This document shows, piece after piece, positions 1-13,429 of a stretch of DNA of 64,000 bases. A program made the translations under genes and the position numbers. The number at the start of each line of letters is the position of its first letter. The first letter of the stretch is position 1. This DNA is from Glossina fuscipes (lineage: Eukaryota; Arthropoda; Insecta; Diptera; Glossinidae), in the NCBI RefSeq assembly GCF_014805625.2, contig NW_023998414.1, positions 21,236,590-21,300,589 of the forward strand, given 5' to 3'. The notes under the pieces are model-generated. The model was given only the letters and a program-made list of their open reading frames with translations, searched no databases and had not been told where the DNA came from.

Positions 1-3000
1 TTTTGAGTAACTTTGGCGTGATCTTTTCGATCTTAGTCCATTTTTTGCACGATATAAGATCGGTTGGTCGATTGTTTCCGATCAAGCTTTCCGCTCTTGT
101 GAAATCTTGTACGACAAGTGTTAACGAGAGTACGACCTTAACTTAAACTTAATAATATCTTGAAAATTTCACCTTATTTTTTGTTCACAGCATTGCAGAG
201 ATACGCTTCTTGTTGGCTGTCGTTCGCTTAGGAAATTGCTGAAACGTAAAAGTTTTAGTATTAAGCCATTATTGAGAGTATGTATAAGCCGTTACCAATC
301 TTTTGGATTTCGCGACTCACTGACATAAACGGATATTAACAACTCCTGAATTGTAAGCTTGTAACTCCTGGATTCTACGAACATTAAATAATGTAATGTA
401 AATTAAATTAGGCGCAGTTGCTTTTAACGAATTAGTACTGGACAGAGAGCCGTTGGGTCTGAACTGCTAGAAAAGTTAAAAATTTATTCCATACAAAAAG
501 TTTCTGATTGGCTAAGCAGTACAGTTTGCGTTTTTAAAGCAAATCATTTTCATTTTTTAATAGAACAAAACGACTTAAACGGTAGTTAAGTAGTTTTTAA
601 GAGCCTCAAAAACATTATTTCGGATCACCGTTTGTCGACCGTTGTTTTACAACTTAAATGCAATATGTGTTTACATGTTTTTCCATTGAAGTGAATACAC
701 TGTACGTGCGTGTAAACTATTGAAGTACTCCAGACTTTGTTGTGTACATTCTAAACAAAATAAGTTTTGTCTCTACCTTAACGATTGCTTGGGATGTTTT
801 CTTTTAGTTGTTACGATATTGACTCTAAAGCTATTATAACAAATGAACAACAAACACTATTTACAGTCATTGCATAGTTGGCTATTAAGGGATGTATGCG
901 TTTGTGTGAGAAGAAATATTTGATTGCGTTATTTGATTTATACGAGAAGCAATCACGTGACCTTAGAAAATACGTATATCTACTCCAGTTTTAAAGTCAT
1001 AACTGAAATATTTTGAAAGTTTGTCTCTTTTTTCGCGATTGCTTTTCATTGTTAGCTACGAATGGAACATAGTGATAGACTGTTAATGGATAAGGGTATT
1101 TAGCACACTTTAGAAACTGTTCTAAGATAGACAGAAGTATGAAATCAGTTAAATTTTTACTTTTCACTAAATTCGTATTAATGATGCTTCAAAAAGTTTT
1201 CCCGATATAGATGAATGTATTACGAGTTCGTGGAAACTATTAAAAAAAAAAAAAAAAACCATGCAAATAAAGCGTAAAGACAAGTTGCTGCAATTGCTGT
1301 AAATAATGCGTTCTAGAATGCAAAATAAAGCCAAAGGTCTAATGAAAAACTGTTACAAATTAAAATATCTCGTTTAACAAGTAACTACGCTGGCATTTAG
1401 ACACACGATTGAAGCGCAGAAATTACATGAAGTGGATTTGGAAGAAAAGGCAAGCATATCCAGTATATACGCTCGAATAAAAATCTCAGATAAGTTATGA
1501 AAATAAATTTGTGCTACACAAATCATTACATACACAAACAATTACAATATATGGCATTCAATGTTGGGATACTTCAGTACAGTCAAGCTAAAATCCTAAG
1601 ATTAGCCACAGAAAACCCCATGGGTTATAATTAATAAACATATTCACAAAGTCTTATCGATTCCTAAAGTTAAAGAAAAAATTATTGATATCACTTACTT
1701 ACTATATCTTGCTTAGCTATCATTCTGTCTTGCCCGCCATACACTAACTAGACGATAGTACGGACGCAAATTGACTGAGAAGACCTATATTTTAGAAAAT
1801 AAAACCTATAAGTATGCCTATCAGGTGTTGTAAGATTCTTGTAAAATTCATGAAAATCACAAAAATTTGGTGGTTGTACTTTTTTTATCTTTTCTTGGAT
1901 AGCTGTGTTGGATATAAGAAGATTCTATCACAAGCGAATATAATTTTCTTACCTCAAGGTGCTTCCTTAATATTATAATAAAATGTATTCTATCTAAATG
2001 CTTTTGGACATTTCGGAATGAAAATATTCTTTTAATAAAATGTTAAAATGTAATTAGTGGTGCATCCTAATATAATCATTCATAAATCAATTTCAATTTT
2101 ATGCATTTAAATTGCGGTGCTTTGCCACACTTTGCTGTCAATCCTGTTTACCTTTACTAAACTAAAATTCAATATGAACGAATACGACCATATGCATACA
2201 TAATATAATGAATCTTTAATGCCGGGTAATAAAAAAAAGTATGAACACAAAATAAAAAAAAAAATGTTGATATGAAAAAAGAACTAATAAATACAACTAT
2301 GCGGCTATCCGATATTATCATACGTCATAATCAAATATTCGTTGGACAAAAGAAAAAACTATAAAGATTTCATATTTTAACACCTAAATGCAACATAAAA
2401 AATAGTACGTTTTTTATGCTTTCTGTTAGCAAAATGAAGAAAAAGCAAAAGTTGCATAAAAGCAATAATAATAAAAAATGATCCTTGCGACGGCAAGGAT
2501 TCATTCATTACTCAATCTCATAGCGAGTTTTAATAGCGAAGAGCGCAATAATTTATCCGTTGACTATGAAAATATTTCAGCTATTAATTAGTGCGATAAA
2601 ATGTTGAAGGCTATATAAATTTCATACAATGATATAATAAATAATAATATTGCATGCATTTAACATGTGAGATATTTTATTTAGAGCATAGAGCTACGGT
2701 TTTTCCCCTATTTTAGCCGAATTCTATCAGTTTTCAAAACTGATCGTAATCAAATGGATATGTGCCGCCGATGTCTGTGTGACCATGAGAACATACGAAG
2801 AAGAAGCGACACAGAATGGCGCTCAAATTGGCATAAACTGTTCTAGATACTCGTACAAAGTGATAACAATATTAGGTCAAACATAAACTACTTCTTACAT
2901 TGTTGGTAAAGCTATTTATAATATCTTGTAATAACGAAAGTAATATTTGAACTTTGAGTTCATTTGGCGAAAGTTTTATAGCACAAATTTTAATATCCAC

Positions 3001-3100
3001 TTATTAAGAAAACTTATGTGGAAAGTATGAAATAGAATCTACAATATTTATATGCTTTGATTACAAAAGTTTGTCAAACCTTAAAGGCCTACTGTAGCGG
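1..3100. other. AT-rich non-coding stretch, no gene seen
   Basis: I see no open frame with coding character, splice-bounded exon or recognisable repeat here. The sequence is AT-rich, with a poly-A run near 1241-1257 and several A-rich patches between 2230 and 2480. It could be intergenic DNA or part of a long intron. Confidence 0.5.
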
Positions 3101-3102
3101 TA

Positions 3103-3420
3103 GTGGTGAGAGTAAGACAAGTAAGAAAATTATATTTGTTTGCAACCGAATATTTCATACCCATAAGCGTGATTTTGTACAAGTTTAAAAAAGAAAGAAA
3201 AAAATATAAATTTTGCATATTCTATAATATTAGGTGGGCGCGGCTGATTTTTAAAATGGTTGGTATCCAAGGTTCGCCCATGTAGTAAAATTTCTCTCTA
3301 CCCCATTACCATCGTGTATTTTAAAAATGTTCAACTTTTTCGTTTGTGTAACTGTTACATTCCTATTATGGAGCAAACAAGCACATATTCACTATATCTG
3401 TCGCTTTTTGTTAAATGAGC
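3103..3420 (+). repeat. Family A dispersed repeat, 5' part
   Basis: From about 3148 the sequence carries the left-end signature of a repeat found several times in this window: an 'aaccgaat' motif followed by a 'catacccat' motif, an A-rich stretch, then 'tataatattaggtgggcgcggctgatttt'-like sequence (only partly quoted here). The same order occurs at 39531, 55476 and 29537. The short frame at 3103-3285 is part of this repeat and not a gene. Confidence 0.55.
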
Positions 3421-4313
3421 AATTTAAAGACTCTTTTGGGAGGAAAACTGAATAAATCTATTCAAGTCGTTTGTTTTTCTTGTTTTTTTTTTTTTTTTTT
3501 TATATCCTCTTATTTATATGTGCTCTACTACATATATTTCTTTTTAAACAATAACATATTCGAAGGGTGGAAAATATCAATGCAAAAATTGATTCCGTTT
3601 TTAAGTATATTATGTCGTTATTATTATTTTTTATTTATTTACTTTTATGCATTCCTCTTATTATTAGCAAAAAATATAGTGTCTTTTAATAAGCTTTTAC
3701 ATCAACCACGCAACATAAGCGTTGTTTCATGAGCTGAATGGTAGATGGTATCACCCGCATGAAATTAAATATTTTCTATATTGATTGCATCTATCATTTC
3801 ATGTCGAAAAAAAAAAAACAAAAAATTCTGTCAACATAGTAGGTTAACGCATCATTTCATTGCCAAAACCGGATCAGCAGCGTATTCGAACAAACATGAC
3901 CCCGATTACAATGCGAACTTAAAAACCAAGGCAAATTTACTACTCTTTGTGGTTGAAGAGGTTGTCCGACTTATTCTCTTGGGCTTTTGGGGCCGCTGAT
4001 GCAGCAGTTTTGCTCGTTTGTCCAAATGAAAATGAAACTCATCATTCGGGACACTTTTTATTTAAAAAATCATGACCTTGTTCATGCGTTTTCAGCATTC
4101 AATCAGCCTCCTCAGTCATTTGTCATTCTTGGCCTCGCAATGACAAATGTAGCGAAATTTGGTTTAAAAACTCTATACTCCGAGTATTCCTTTCGTATAT
4201 GTTTCCAAAATGTTGTTCTTTATAACTAGCAGATGATAGGTGGATGGCACGTTAAGTTGATTAGAGTTTTGTGAAACGAAAGAATATTCTTTCATGTAAA
4301 TATTAGAAATAAT
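3421..4313. other. Non-coding stretch, no gene seen
   Basis: Short open frames occur here (3415-3732, 3781-3999, 3987-4229) but they are low-complexity or T-run translations without any recognisable domain, and no splice context joins them. A poly-T tract lies at about 3483-3500. Confidence 0.45.

Positions 4314-4345
<32 letters not shown>
4314..4345. repeat. (GA)n microsatellite
   Basis: Sixteen GA units with one A interruption. It could act as a GAGA-factor site in flies, but nothing else supports that. Confidence 0.9.
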
Positions 4346-5859
4346 TCGATCTCTTCGACCGTTAGTTACATATTTTACACTTCATGAGGAATTTGTTCGA
4401 ACTTTAAAACCGAAAGCTAATTAAATCTACATTCATTACATGCCTCCCACTAAGCTACTTGATTGAAATCTGGAAGTAAATGCCTACACCCTAGACGTCT
4501 TGTTTTTGCGTAATACACTAAAGTCAGTGAATAGATGATCTATGTTTTAATGAACAAGCCAACCTGTCTTGATTGTCATTGTCAGGGCAAAAAATGAAAA
4601 GTTGCTCTGAAATCGAATTTATTAATTTTGATTGCGATAAATGCGAAAATAAGTGATTCATGTTCAAATTTCATCGGTTCGATGTGTAGCCAGCTTTACG
4701 GACAAGCATAGTTAATTTGCAGACAATATTTTTTTAATTTCTTTAAGCCAAACAAGGTGTGTTAGGGCAATTTTTGTTTCACAATTTCATCACGGGAAAC
4801 CATAATCAACATACATGTACTGATAATACAAATATATGAATGAACAAATGCATCCCGTTAAGTTGAACATTCATTCATTCGTGATGTGCTTGTGTTTTGT
4901 ATATTTTCTGGTTGTTATGTATTTGTGCCGCTTTTAAAATAAATAGCTGTGACGCAGCTGACCCTTAAACAATTGGCACAAAAGCAATACATTCAATACC
5001 TGACAGCCTACACTGGATAGAGAAAACTAATCGTTATGTAAGAGATTTACATTTCTGCAATTTTGAAATGTACATAATGTCGATTTAATTAGTAATTGAT
5101 TAATAGGAGGACAAGCCATATGGCTTTTGTAGTTGATTTATTTCTCGATTCTTTTCGGTCTTCATCCTTCCGAACTCGATCCATCCTGTGTACATAATAA
5201 TTGAATGGAAATTCGTTAAATCTAAAACCAATTGAAACCTTAGAGTAAAGTAAGGCTTATGTTTAAACTGCATTCCAAAATTATTCTTGCCCTATATACT
5301 TTTCATGAGAATCTTTATGTGACAGTGTATATGAACCAAATTCCAATTTATTTTGAACACTTAGTTAGAAAACTTAGGTCTAATTTTTAGCGGTTTGTCA
5401 TGAACCCGATTCCAGAATAATGATTTAACATAAAAATGTACTCAACTTTGTTTAGATAACACTATGGTTGCATTATGCGTCCGGTCCATTCCCATTTAAG
5501 AGTTAAGAGTAGATATTTTATGACAAAAATAAGTAAACAATTGTGTCTAGCGATGTGAGTTATTTATTAGTCCACCTTGCTCCTGCCTGTTTCCATGCGC
5601 TGGTATCCAGAAAATAGGTTCAGATTCGGCAAAATTGATTCGTTTCTCAGTTTACTAATTTTCACGGTGTAGATTAGATTTTTTACCATGTAGAGATTCA
5701 CTTTTCGTAGGAGCGGATGTATGACTGGGGACTGAAAAGATTGCTCCACTTAAACCACATATTCTTTACCAATTTAAAATTTAGAAATGCTATTACTTTG
5801 TGACATTTGTTGACAAAAATTTAAAAATTTACAATTTTTTTTTGAAGACTCGTTAAACA
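4346..5859. other. Non-coding stretch, no gene seen
   Basis: AT-rich sequence without a convincing exon or an identified repeat. The minus-strand frame at 5567-5749 has no recognisable features. Confidence 0.4.
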
Positions 5860-5960
5860 CAAAAATACATGCATAGACAAAAGACGTACAGACGGACAGA
5901 CAAGTTTACATAAATTCAGAAAATGTTTCTGAATCGATCGGTATAATGAAATGTTGGTTT
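5860..5960 (-). repeat. Family B dispersed repeat, short fragment
   Basis: The block 'gtacagacggacagacaag', then 'atcgatcggtataatgaaatg' and a 'cttaagcttctctgtg' segment matches in order the fragment at 38080-38150 in the same orientation. This is the reverse of the left half of the copies at 47330 and 57375. Only about 100 bp can be recognised. Confidence 0.5.
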
Positions 5961-5993
5961 TTCTTAAGCTTCTCTGTGCGTTACATATGTACG

Positions 5994-6012
5994 CACACAC
6001 ACACACACACAC
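5994..6012. repeat. (CA)n microsatellite
   Basis: A run of about nine CA units directly beside the family B fragment. Valine- and cysteine-rich frames on the minus strand here are translations of this run. Confidence 0.85.
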
Positions 6013-8239
6013 GTACAATTCGTATAGGATATAACATATGGGTGGATCCTGTTCCATGACACCAAAGGCTTAGCCAAAAAGCCATACAAAATGGCGGCAA
6101 TGAAACCATTGCTATAAGTAGAGTTATTTATTCGAAAATTTCCTGCATAGGGGTGCAACTATAGCTTTGTTAATAGAATATAAATATAAAACCATTTCGC
6201 ATAAATACACAAACATGAACATGATCTAAAATTCATATTATACTGCATAAATATATAAATTTATATTTATAGGGAATAATTCGTTACAAGCAGCGCAATA
6301 TTATAGAAAGCAATAAAAAATAAATTAACATAAATCGTTTCGATATACGTATTAAAGGAGCACATTATTCTCTGTATTAGAATTTTTTTTTTTTTTTTCA
6401 CAAAATATATAAATATTTACAAAAAATAAAAAAAAAAAATTCGTTCTATAAAGTATTAAACTATTCATTTTTATAAAAGATTTGAGTTTCTAAAGTTGTA
6501 CAATTATTCATAGGTTAAAAAACCATCGTAACAGTGGATTTAACCAGACAAGCAAGCTTTACCCAAGTTTTGGTATTTGAAAATATTTTAAAACCGTTCA
6601 CTTTGTAGATGAGAGAGAAAAAATTTCTTAAAATATTTTATTCCACTTCTAATGCCAGTAGTTGAGGGACACATATGTCTTGATCAATCCAAAATCTCAT
6701 GTGGATAGGGAGTTTCTATGTGAGAAGCACATTTCAATTCGCGTGAATGTAAAATACTTGAGATAAGATATTTTTACCGCAGGCCGAAGTCCTACAACTT
6801 TACGAACATAAATAACATAACATAAATAGTAAAGAGGAACTACCGGCTGGGAGCGCTTCTTCACCTCAAGTATTTTCTTAAAGGTGGTAGTATCAGTAAA
6901 CCGATGGTGGCTTTTTTTTTTACATATTTATTTAGGAGGTTTCTATATATATATATACTTACCAGATTTTGAATTTAATGCTTATGATAAGATAGGGCCT
7001 TTTGGCCATTACCGGCAAGTTGGGCCGCTCAGTCGCGCATAGCAAGCAAAATAGCTGTTACCTTTGGCAAAATATGTTGTATATTGTACACTATGTACGT
7101 ATATATATATAAATAAATAATTTGGTTATTTACTTACATAAGAGTTGAACGATTCGCCTTTTTGTAATTGTGAAGTGAAGCGGGAAGCAGTTCATTGGAA
7201 ATGGTTAGATCTTGAAGTAAATGTAATATTTTCATATATTTCCGATAAGGTTTGATTTAATCAGAAGAACACCTAAGACCATATACTTTTTAAAGGTATT
7301 ATCATGTTTACTTCTTTATTTTCTCATTTTAATCATCATTTTTGATGCAATAACGACAATGCTTAATGTATAATGAAATTAATTTATATCTACATATAAC
7401 TGAACAGTTGGAAATGCAATGAAAAGAAATACTTAAGGGTGCTTGCAAGCTCGAGAGCACAGTTTTAGCTTTAGATCTCAAACAAAGGTGGCTCAATAAG
7501 ACGCTCTTAATAAGCAATTGTGCAGCCACTACTCAATTAATGTTTAATTTAAATTAAAAATAAAAATAAAAGAATTGATTCCATGTCAAATAAAGAGATT
7601 AGATTGTAAACATTTTGTATAGAGTTTTACAAAGAAGAAGAGAAATATTATAATTCCATAACTGAAACAACGTTGGTTTACCTTTACAAATCGTTGATTT
7701 CGTGACAAACGAGCAGAGATATTAAAGTTGATTTAATCTACCGGGTCTTATCAGTCAGTAATTACCACTTTCTTGCGAAGGAGATTCCTTCAAGATATAC
7801 CGAACTCTTGCCAGTCAAGGTAGTGCTATAAATCCATAATCTAATTAATTGATTTTATATAACGGCAATGCTGTTTGTGGGTTTCACGATAAATTACTAA
7901 GATCAAAAGTAAAGCTGAGTTAAACGTTGACTTAACGTAGCAAACGCAGATAAGAGATCATATCTCGGAAGCATGTTCCAATATAGATCTTATGAAAGTC
8001 ATGTACGGCCTTTTCGCAGTATATAGGACGTACTCCTTAAGGTACGAAGCATTATGAACTTGAACGGAAAATTATTTCAAGCTTAACTGGTAGTCGTTGC
8101 TAACAATCAATTAGAGGATACAATTCGCAAACGGTTTGAAAAGCTAGTCTAATCCTTAAGCCAAAACTGCCTATAAATTATCTCTTCTCTAATGCATATA
8201 TTTAGATTAGAAACTTTTTCAGATTTGGTATCCGATATG
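6013..8239. other. AT-rich non-coding stretch
   Basis: It contains poly-T (6382-6399), A-rich runs (6421-6440) and small TA runs near 6947-6957 and 7098-7111. No frame has coding character. The 66-codon minus frame at 7329-7529 has no similarity I can recognise. Confidence 0.45.
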
Positions 8240-8250
8240 TTAACTCTCTC

Positions 8251-8307
8251 CCTTTTTTTTTTCTTTCCTTCTTTTTTTCTTTCTTTCTTTCTTTCTTTCT
8301 GTCTCTC
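8251..8307. repeat. T-rich and (TTTC)n simple repeat
   Basis: A poly-T run grades into about six TTTC units and then CT dinucleotides. The minus-strand lysine/arginine/glutamate-rich frame at 8240-8482 is its translation. Confidence 0.85.
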
Positions 8308-10809
8308 TCATGTAACCCAGGTATTGAAATAAATAAAGAGACTTCTTTTCAATAGAATATAACGATATGAATAAAAGCTTATGTATATGGCTACTACGGC
8401 ATTTAAATAGCTTTTTTTGCACAACAACAACACACACATATGGATTCACATTTTTGTAAACGCAAACGCAAAAGATGTTCACTTACATAACTAAATACTA
8501 TATAGTTCTAGGTCAAGTTGTTTATTTGTCTGCGAAATTTTACAATTCTGAAAAGGAACTTGAAATGACATACGAGTAAGTGTTTTGAACGTTTAATATC
8601 ATCAGGTGCTTACGGCAATTGAAAATTTTATAACTTCATTTTCGAACATTTAACATTTTTCCAATGAATAAAATGCTATAATCATGACTATACCCGTCTT
8701 GCAGAATCAATTTTGCGAATTTTCAAAAGGCTTTTTTTCATTTAACTCTTATCAATAATTCAACAGAGGAATGAAGGGTTGGAAAGTGATGTGGATGAAT
8801 GAAGTCGAAACGTAATACTGACAGTGCACACTATAATTAATAGTAATCTAATAATACGGCGTTAGGTAGGGTATAAATTTCTAATTTTAGCTTTGTAAGG
8901 GATTAGTTGAAACTTCGATCACATAATACCTAATAAATTTATAATTGAAAATATTAAGAGCATCCCGGAGTAAGGCATTGGTGTCTTGAAAAGCTGAAAT
9001 TGTTTTGCACGCATATGCGGGGACACTTTCGAATAAAATAAAATAAAAAAACAAAAAAAGTATGAAATTATGAATGAAAGTAACCAATGATTACCATGTT
9101 TGCATAATTTCTTTAATATACGCTTTGAAGATTACGCGAGCAAAATATAGAATAATAAACTTTGCAGTCATTTCGAGTGTTTTCGAGCATGTTACAAAAA
9201 TTGCAAAAATTGAATTGAAACATATAACCGATTATACGCTCTAAAGTAATCAGATTACCACTATAAAATTTAATTTAAATTTATATATCTGCTCTCACAC
9301 TGTAAATTACATTCACATATATATGAAATTATACATATCAAAACGCATATAAAGTTAGATTTGCTGAAAAATGAAGCTTTCTCAACTTGAAAACCAAATT
9401 TTAAAATTTATGATCAAAGGACGAATTTAAGTTAAGTTTACACCGACAACTCTATTCCGTACGTGACATATGAAATTCTATAAAAAATCCCGTAAAATAT
9501 ATCACAAATCCTTGGTCTTCTTTGCCTTTTCCGTTAGATGAAAACTTCAACCATCACATAATCTTGATTATCTGTTGCTGGCGCTACACGTAATATACGA
9601 AAAGTTTTCATTTCGTTCATACATGCAAACGTTCATGCCAGAGTAAGGCAATCTGAACTTAATCTCAACTCAGCTCAAAACTGTTAAAGGAAATGGGGGA
9701 AAAAACAATGTTTTATGGGCGCGTAAAAGTCGTTGTAAGCCGCTTATAACTTTACTATTTCTTGTTTAGATATTAGCAACTGGACTGCATCGAGCTCACA
9801 AGCATACACGAGCACACGAGCAACAATATAGCAGGCGCGAGGCAAGTATAAAAAATTTTAAATTCAAATTTGATTTTACACTCACGATCGAAACTGACGG
9901 CATATTAATTTTGTTGTTTCGTTGAATTGCACCTAAGATATATACATCGAACGACTCTTAAATAGAAAAGATCAAAAACTATCACGCAATGATTATTACC
10001 CCTTTTCTGAAAGACGTAGGAATGAAAGGTTGGAAAAACTTGCAAATTGAAATTAAATCAGGTGGATATGTCAACCTCCATCATGTCCGATTCATGATGT
10101 GACCTCCACAATGAGAATCGTTTTACTATCTTATAGGGCGAGTAGCCCTATAGTAGCATTGCGTCACATGTATTATTTCTATACTTTCATTCTATACATT
10201 CATTGCCTTTCTCGCCGATTCCCGATCTGAATTTTTGGAATGCGTTGCATATTTACAAAATTTCATTAGTGATGCTACTGATATTACTAAAGCGATGAAT
10301 TCAATTGGTTATGGCCGATACTACTTGCGATACGAGGACATATTAAATTTGCACAAATGCTTCACAATGCCCACTACCACAGAGGCATAGAGTTAATTAT
10401 TCCACAACTCGATTTAAGCCTTCCTTGCCTGTCCGTCTGCCTATTCATCTAACATATGTATTTTGTATGCACAATCCACATATCGCAAAACTTTCCGTAC
10501 ACTGACATGCTTGACTAAATCCATTGAAAATGCAGTGGGGATTGAACAATTTTTAACGACCACTCGCCTTGGAAATATGGGCCGAATTTCTTTTAGTTTT
10601 TCAATATCACTTTTCAATATTTCGAATCCTTATCATGATGTGGAACTTTCGACAGATTCGAATTCTGTCATATCCACACGTTCTAATATAAACATGAGCC
10701 TTAATTTAGTGCCGAAATTTAAGTTTTCGTAATTTTTGAAAATTGATTCAGAGAACTGTGCTGGGATTAGTCTGTTCATCGAAATCCGGGTTCTTATCGA
10801 AAGTACACG
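8308..10809. other. Non-coding stretch, no gene seen
   Basis: AT-rich sequence with no convincing exon. The plus-strand frame at 10463-10732 (89 codons) has no recognisable domain, its start is arbitrary, and no splice sites frame it. Confidence 0.4.
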
Positions 10810-10823
10810 TTTTTGTGAGAATA
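10810..10823. repeat. SINE target-site duplication, left copy
   Basis: The 14-bp sequence TTTTTGTGAGAATA is identical to 11005-11018 and directly abuts the (AAT)n tail of the SINE. Confidence 0.85.
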
Positions 10824-11004
10824 TTATTATTATTATTATTATTAAAAATTTAGCCAGAGAATAAATTCTAAAGACTAAAGTCTTAAAGCACTAGCATATC
10901 TAAGGCTTCGGACTTTTATTAATAACTCTACCGCACTTGGGATTTGAACTCACGACCATTGACCTGCTAGTCGAGACTCTTGCCTACTCGGCCACTCAGG
11001 TGGA
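10824..11004 (-). mobile_element. tRNA-derived SINE, complete copy
   Basis: Read on the minus strand from 11004, this 181-bp insertion starts with a tRNA-like head. An A box (TGGCCGAGTAGG, 10983-10994) fits the consensus TRGYNNARNNGG, and a B box (GTTCAAATC, 10941-10949) fits GWTCRANNC. A tRNA-unrelated body follows, with a short stem-loop (AAGAC-TTTA-GTCTT), and the element ends in (AAT)n at 10824-10845. It is flanked by an exact 14-bp direct repeat, TTTTTGTGAGAATA, at 10810-10823 and 11005-11018. SINEs use RNA polymerase III internal promoters and are mobilised by a partner LINE. The parent tRNA is uncertain; the head most resembles Ser- or Leu-type tRNAs. The perfect duplication suggests a fairly recent insertion. 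Confidence 0.85.
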
Positions 11005-11018
11005 TTTTTGTGAGAATA
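11005..11018. repeat. SINE target-site duplication, right copy
   Basis: Identical to 10810-10823 and directly abuts the tRNA-like head of the SINE. The pair marks target-primed insertion. Confidence 0.85.
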
Positions 11019-11280
11019 AAATGAATGATTATTGTCGTATGAAATAGATAGTTAACGGTCGGTGTTATCCGGTTACAAAGTTTTAACTTGTTTTTACGTA
11101 TTCCTCGCAAAAACCATCAATTGCTGATTGAATGAATGAGTTTTCCTGTGTTACATAAACATAAATATTAAATTTGATGCAGAAATATATACATAGCCTT
11201 GTGTATATGTATTTATAGATGTATATGCATATGTGCTTATATGCTTGCGTGCGGATGGAAATTTAAGAGTTAAAAACATT

Positions 11281-11306
11281 CTATATATATATATATGTAT
11301 ATATAA
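11281..11306. repeat. (TA)n microsatellite
   Basis: TA dinucleotide run with one G interruption. Confidence 0.8.
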
Positions 11307-11519
11307 GGCAATGTAAGAGCAACATCATTTTAATTTCGTGACAGTTTATTTCTCCACTCATTTGCTGCAACGTGATGAATAATGATAGAATTGATGGTAT
11401 GTCCCACTATATCCTAAAATGGTTGCGGGTTCATAGAGGGTAACAGATTACATCTAGTACTTGTCATGTATTCGTTTCTGATCTACATTTTTCTGTTTTT
11501 ATCAAATCAAACGATTCAA

Positions 11520-11935
11520 AATTAATTTTTTCTGTCCGCCTGTCTATGTTATTCAACTTGTGGGTCGCAATTTTTGAGAATATTTTTGGTGAAACAGGTT
11601 AGACTGACTGTTTTGTGCTAAGGCAGAACGGCCTGGATCAGATCCTACCTTATTGCGAAAACTCATATGAATAACTTCAAGGTAATATAGAGTATTCAAT
11701 GTTTGGGCGTGGCCTATTACAATGATTTTTCTCGTTGAAATACTTTGTCTGTCTGTCCATCTCAATTGTTTTGTTTCTTGTTCAACTTACAGATTACAGT
11801 TTTTGGTATATTTTGATAATATTTGGTAGATTCACATGTTCTGACCTAAGAATGAACGCTATAGAAAATACTCCGGATCGTATCACGCCTTTTTTTAAAT
11901 ATGATAACTGCAGGCCGGTATAAGATGTTTAATGA
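11520..11935 (+). repeat. Family B dispersed repeat, two partial units
   Basis: Two consecutive segments resemble the family B copy at 47440-47650. Each has a 'gtctgtc' block, a block like 'caacttgtgggtcgcaattttt', a 'ttggtatattttgat' or 'gagaatatttttggtg' block and a block around 'gaacg'. The right side ends in 'ggccggtataagatgtttaatgataggcc', matching the right end at 57720-57740. The frames at 11553-11765 and 11735-11923 fall inside the repeat. Confidence 0.5.
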
Positions 11936-12273
11936 TAGGCCATTTTTGCTTGCTTTAAACTGACGAAATAAATTCTTAGATTAAAAGAAAAAAAAAAAAT
12001 TGAGGACTAGAAACTAGAAACATAGGCTTTCGGCCCTATTTTTGAAAAGAAAATCCGATATTGAGCCTAGTAGATCTGATTTCACGATGCCAATAGGATC
12101 AGCTGTTCCCAATGCGCTCCTTTTAATAAAGTAAAACGAAAGTTTGCGCCGTCATATAGCAGGCGCTGCATTGTAAGAATTTGTCCGCAAAGGCCGATTG
12201 CAAACACTGCTACGTTTTGTTACGGCCGTAACTGAAAAAACAATTCAGCAAATAACAATAATTTTTATTTTTA

Positions 12274-13152
12274 TTAGGCAATGCTATCAAAATCTCTGCG
12301 AGTAGGCGGATAGTGGAAAACCAAAACGTATTGCGTACTTCTTGATTTTAAATTAATGAAATTAAAATCGCAACGAAATTGCTGTAATTCTATGAAACAG
12401 GAAAATAAGTGATTGGTGAAAAGTATTGCGCAGCATAAGGAAAAATAATATCGCAAAATTATTGAAAAGTTTTTCATAAATTGAGCAACAACTTTGAAAT
12501 TTTCTGTTGGTTTTCTTAAAGATTCTTTAGGTAAGGAGTTAAATACATTGAAACGTATCTGCAATGGATCAAAAAGCCATTATTTTGAACAAAGGGGAAA
12601 CTGCGAATTTTCATGAAACTCTGCAAGACAGACGAGAAAGAAAAAGTTTCGCAGGTTAAGTGATTATTTTCGTGCTTTTTGTAAGTTTCCTTAAATTCTC
12701 TTCTAGGCAAAGAGCTAAATACTTCAAAATGGATCAGAAAATATTCAATTTGATTATAACGATATTGCGGATGGTCGAATAGAGACTGCATTTTGAGCGA
12801 GTAAAAAAAGGCAAGTAGTCTAGACAGACAATGCCACAATTGTGCGAAATCTAAGTTTATATAATAAAAAAAAAGGAGAAAAATCCCTTTCAGATAACAA
12901 GTTTCTCAAAAAAAAATCTAAACTAAATTCATTTTAAATCAATTCTTGACTGTAATCGACAATTTTCAGTAGCCAAATTTCAGCGATGAAGACTAGTATG
13001 TCTGAAGCAAGCGGGGCGGAAATCTGGTAAGTTACAGTAGCCATAAAAAATATTATTAAGACTACTAGGAGCAGAGAGTTATAATATACCTCAACGTAAT
13101 TGGCGATGAACGCTAACAGTAAGCAATCTAAAAATGTCACCATGTTGGCCAC
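12274..13152 (-). other. Hydrophobic open frames, unassigned
   Basis: Three short minus-strand frames (12934-13152, 12516-12839 and 12274-12564) encode hydrophobic or aromatic-rich peptides of 72, 107 and 96 residues. The last two overlap and share a diverged direct repeat: 'FSSLPRREFKE' versus 'FNSLPKESLRK', and about 65 bp of matching DNA at 12500-12570 and 12680-12750. I recognise no family. A decayed multi-pass membrane protein such as a chemoreceptor is conceivable but unsupported. It may equally be a non-coding repeat. Confidence 0.2.
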
Positions 13153-13429
13153 TTACAGGGCTTGATTGAATTCGTCATGCTTCAGGACAAGAGAAACTTG
13201 TGTAATTTTGCTGATCAAAAATTTCCGTTTTTTTTTTTTTTTTTTTGTTCCAAATAAAACAAAACTTTAATACTATAGGTGAAGCGGTAATGTAACGATT
13301 AATAATTCTTCGACTCATTGATTATAAATTGACTGATCTTCGGTCTATATCTACCGGAAATTTGATTACGAAAACAAACTGATCGGAAAAAAGGCTAAAC
13401 AAAAAATATACATTTTTCATTCTTTACAC

